Shown here in pieces: positions 14,883 to 15,123 of a stretch of 15,123 nucleotides of DNA. The position numbers were made by a program, and so were the translations under genes. The notes beneath the pieces are model-generated. The model did no database searches, had not been told where the DNA came from, and worked only from the letters and a program-made list of their open reading frames with translations. The stretch spans positions 1 to 15,123 of the forward strand of contig DAOVLE010000121.1 of assembly GCA_030631415.1 (NCBI GenBank). Reading direction: 5' to 3'. Positions within the stretch are counted from its first letter, which is position 1, and every line of letters begins with the position of its first letter. This DNA is from JAAEQG01 sp023133475 (lineage in GTDB: Bacteria; Planctomycetota; Phycisphaerae; UBA1845).

Positions 14883-15123
14883 AACCATCATTTCATGGGC
14901 AACGGAGCACTAGCCAGAAAGGCGCGGGTAAAACCCGCCGTCATCGGATTGGCCCGTCCAGCGGACCCTACGGATGCCATCGGTCTCCGCTGGAAAAGAA
15001 AACTGCGCAGATTGCCGAAAAGAGGTAAGTGGTTATTGGGGAAAGAGTTGGGGTGAAAAAAACGCCGGAATCGCGCAGATTGGGTTCTGCGCACGGAGGG
15101 GGAAAAACGCGGGATTACGGCGG
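14883..15123. other. Region without recognised gene
   Basis: It contains a GCGGGTAAAACCCGCC hairpin (about 14925-14941), related to family F arms, and two GCGCAGATT units (about 15004 and 15074). No credible coding region is seen. Confidence 0.6.

Overview
The window looks like chromosomal DNA of a planctomycete, most likely a Phycisphaerae-type lineage. The sequence is GC-rich. It encodes two PEP-CTERM surface proteins, a parallel beta-helix protein ending in a dockerin-like calcium-binding tail, a SpoIID/LytB lipoprotein candidate, and a TPR protein carrying two RNA polymerase alpha C-terminal-type domains. The lineage call is inferred from protein style and repeat content. There is no rRNA or marker phylogeny in the window to prove it.

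Layout. 1-479 holds only repeats. A GT39/ArnT-like membrane glycosyltransferase (480-2006, +) is followed by a roughly 200-bp element with terminal inverted repeats, then operator-like palindromes, a promoter and an intrinsic terminator that together look like a small-RNA unit (about 2250-2480). The SpoIID-like gene (2531-3781, -) is wrapped in two nested pairs of inverted repeats. Next come the TPR-alphaCTD-alphaCTD gene (4194-5171, -) and, across a divergent promoter region with a large cruciform-type repeat, a PEP-CTERM gene (5717-6406, +) and the beta-helix/dockerin gene (6523-8376, +), separated by a terminator. A tiny lipoprotein candidate (8457-8594, -) sits between two inverted copies of a repeat.

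8890-13671 is a minus-strand housekeeping block, transcribed in the order coaE, rho, rph, a SPOR-like lipoprotein, rdgB. It covers the last step of CoA synthesis, transcription termination, RNA 3'-end trimming and nucleotide-pool cleaning. A good promoter lies upstream of coaE. Divergent to it is a second promoter leading into a leader with a strong intrinsic terminator and a possible 11-codon leader peptide, then a second PEP-CTERM gene (14145-14726, +). Repeats fill the rest.

The most unusual features are the density of short dispersed repeat families between genes (about ten families by eye) and the way these repeats define gene ends. They supply the stop codons of the glycosyltransferase and beta-helix genes, abut the stop of the mini-lipoprotein, overlap the rdgB stop, and encode much of the signal-peptide region of the SPOR-like lipoprotein. 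The other standout is the TPR protein with two alphaCTD-like domains. No transposase, integrase, CRISPR array, tRNA or rRNA was seen.
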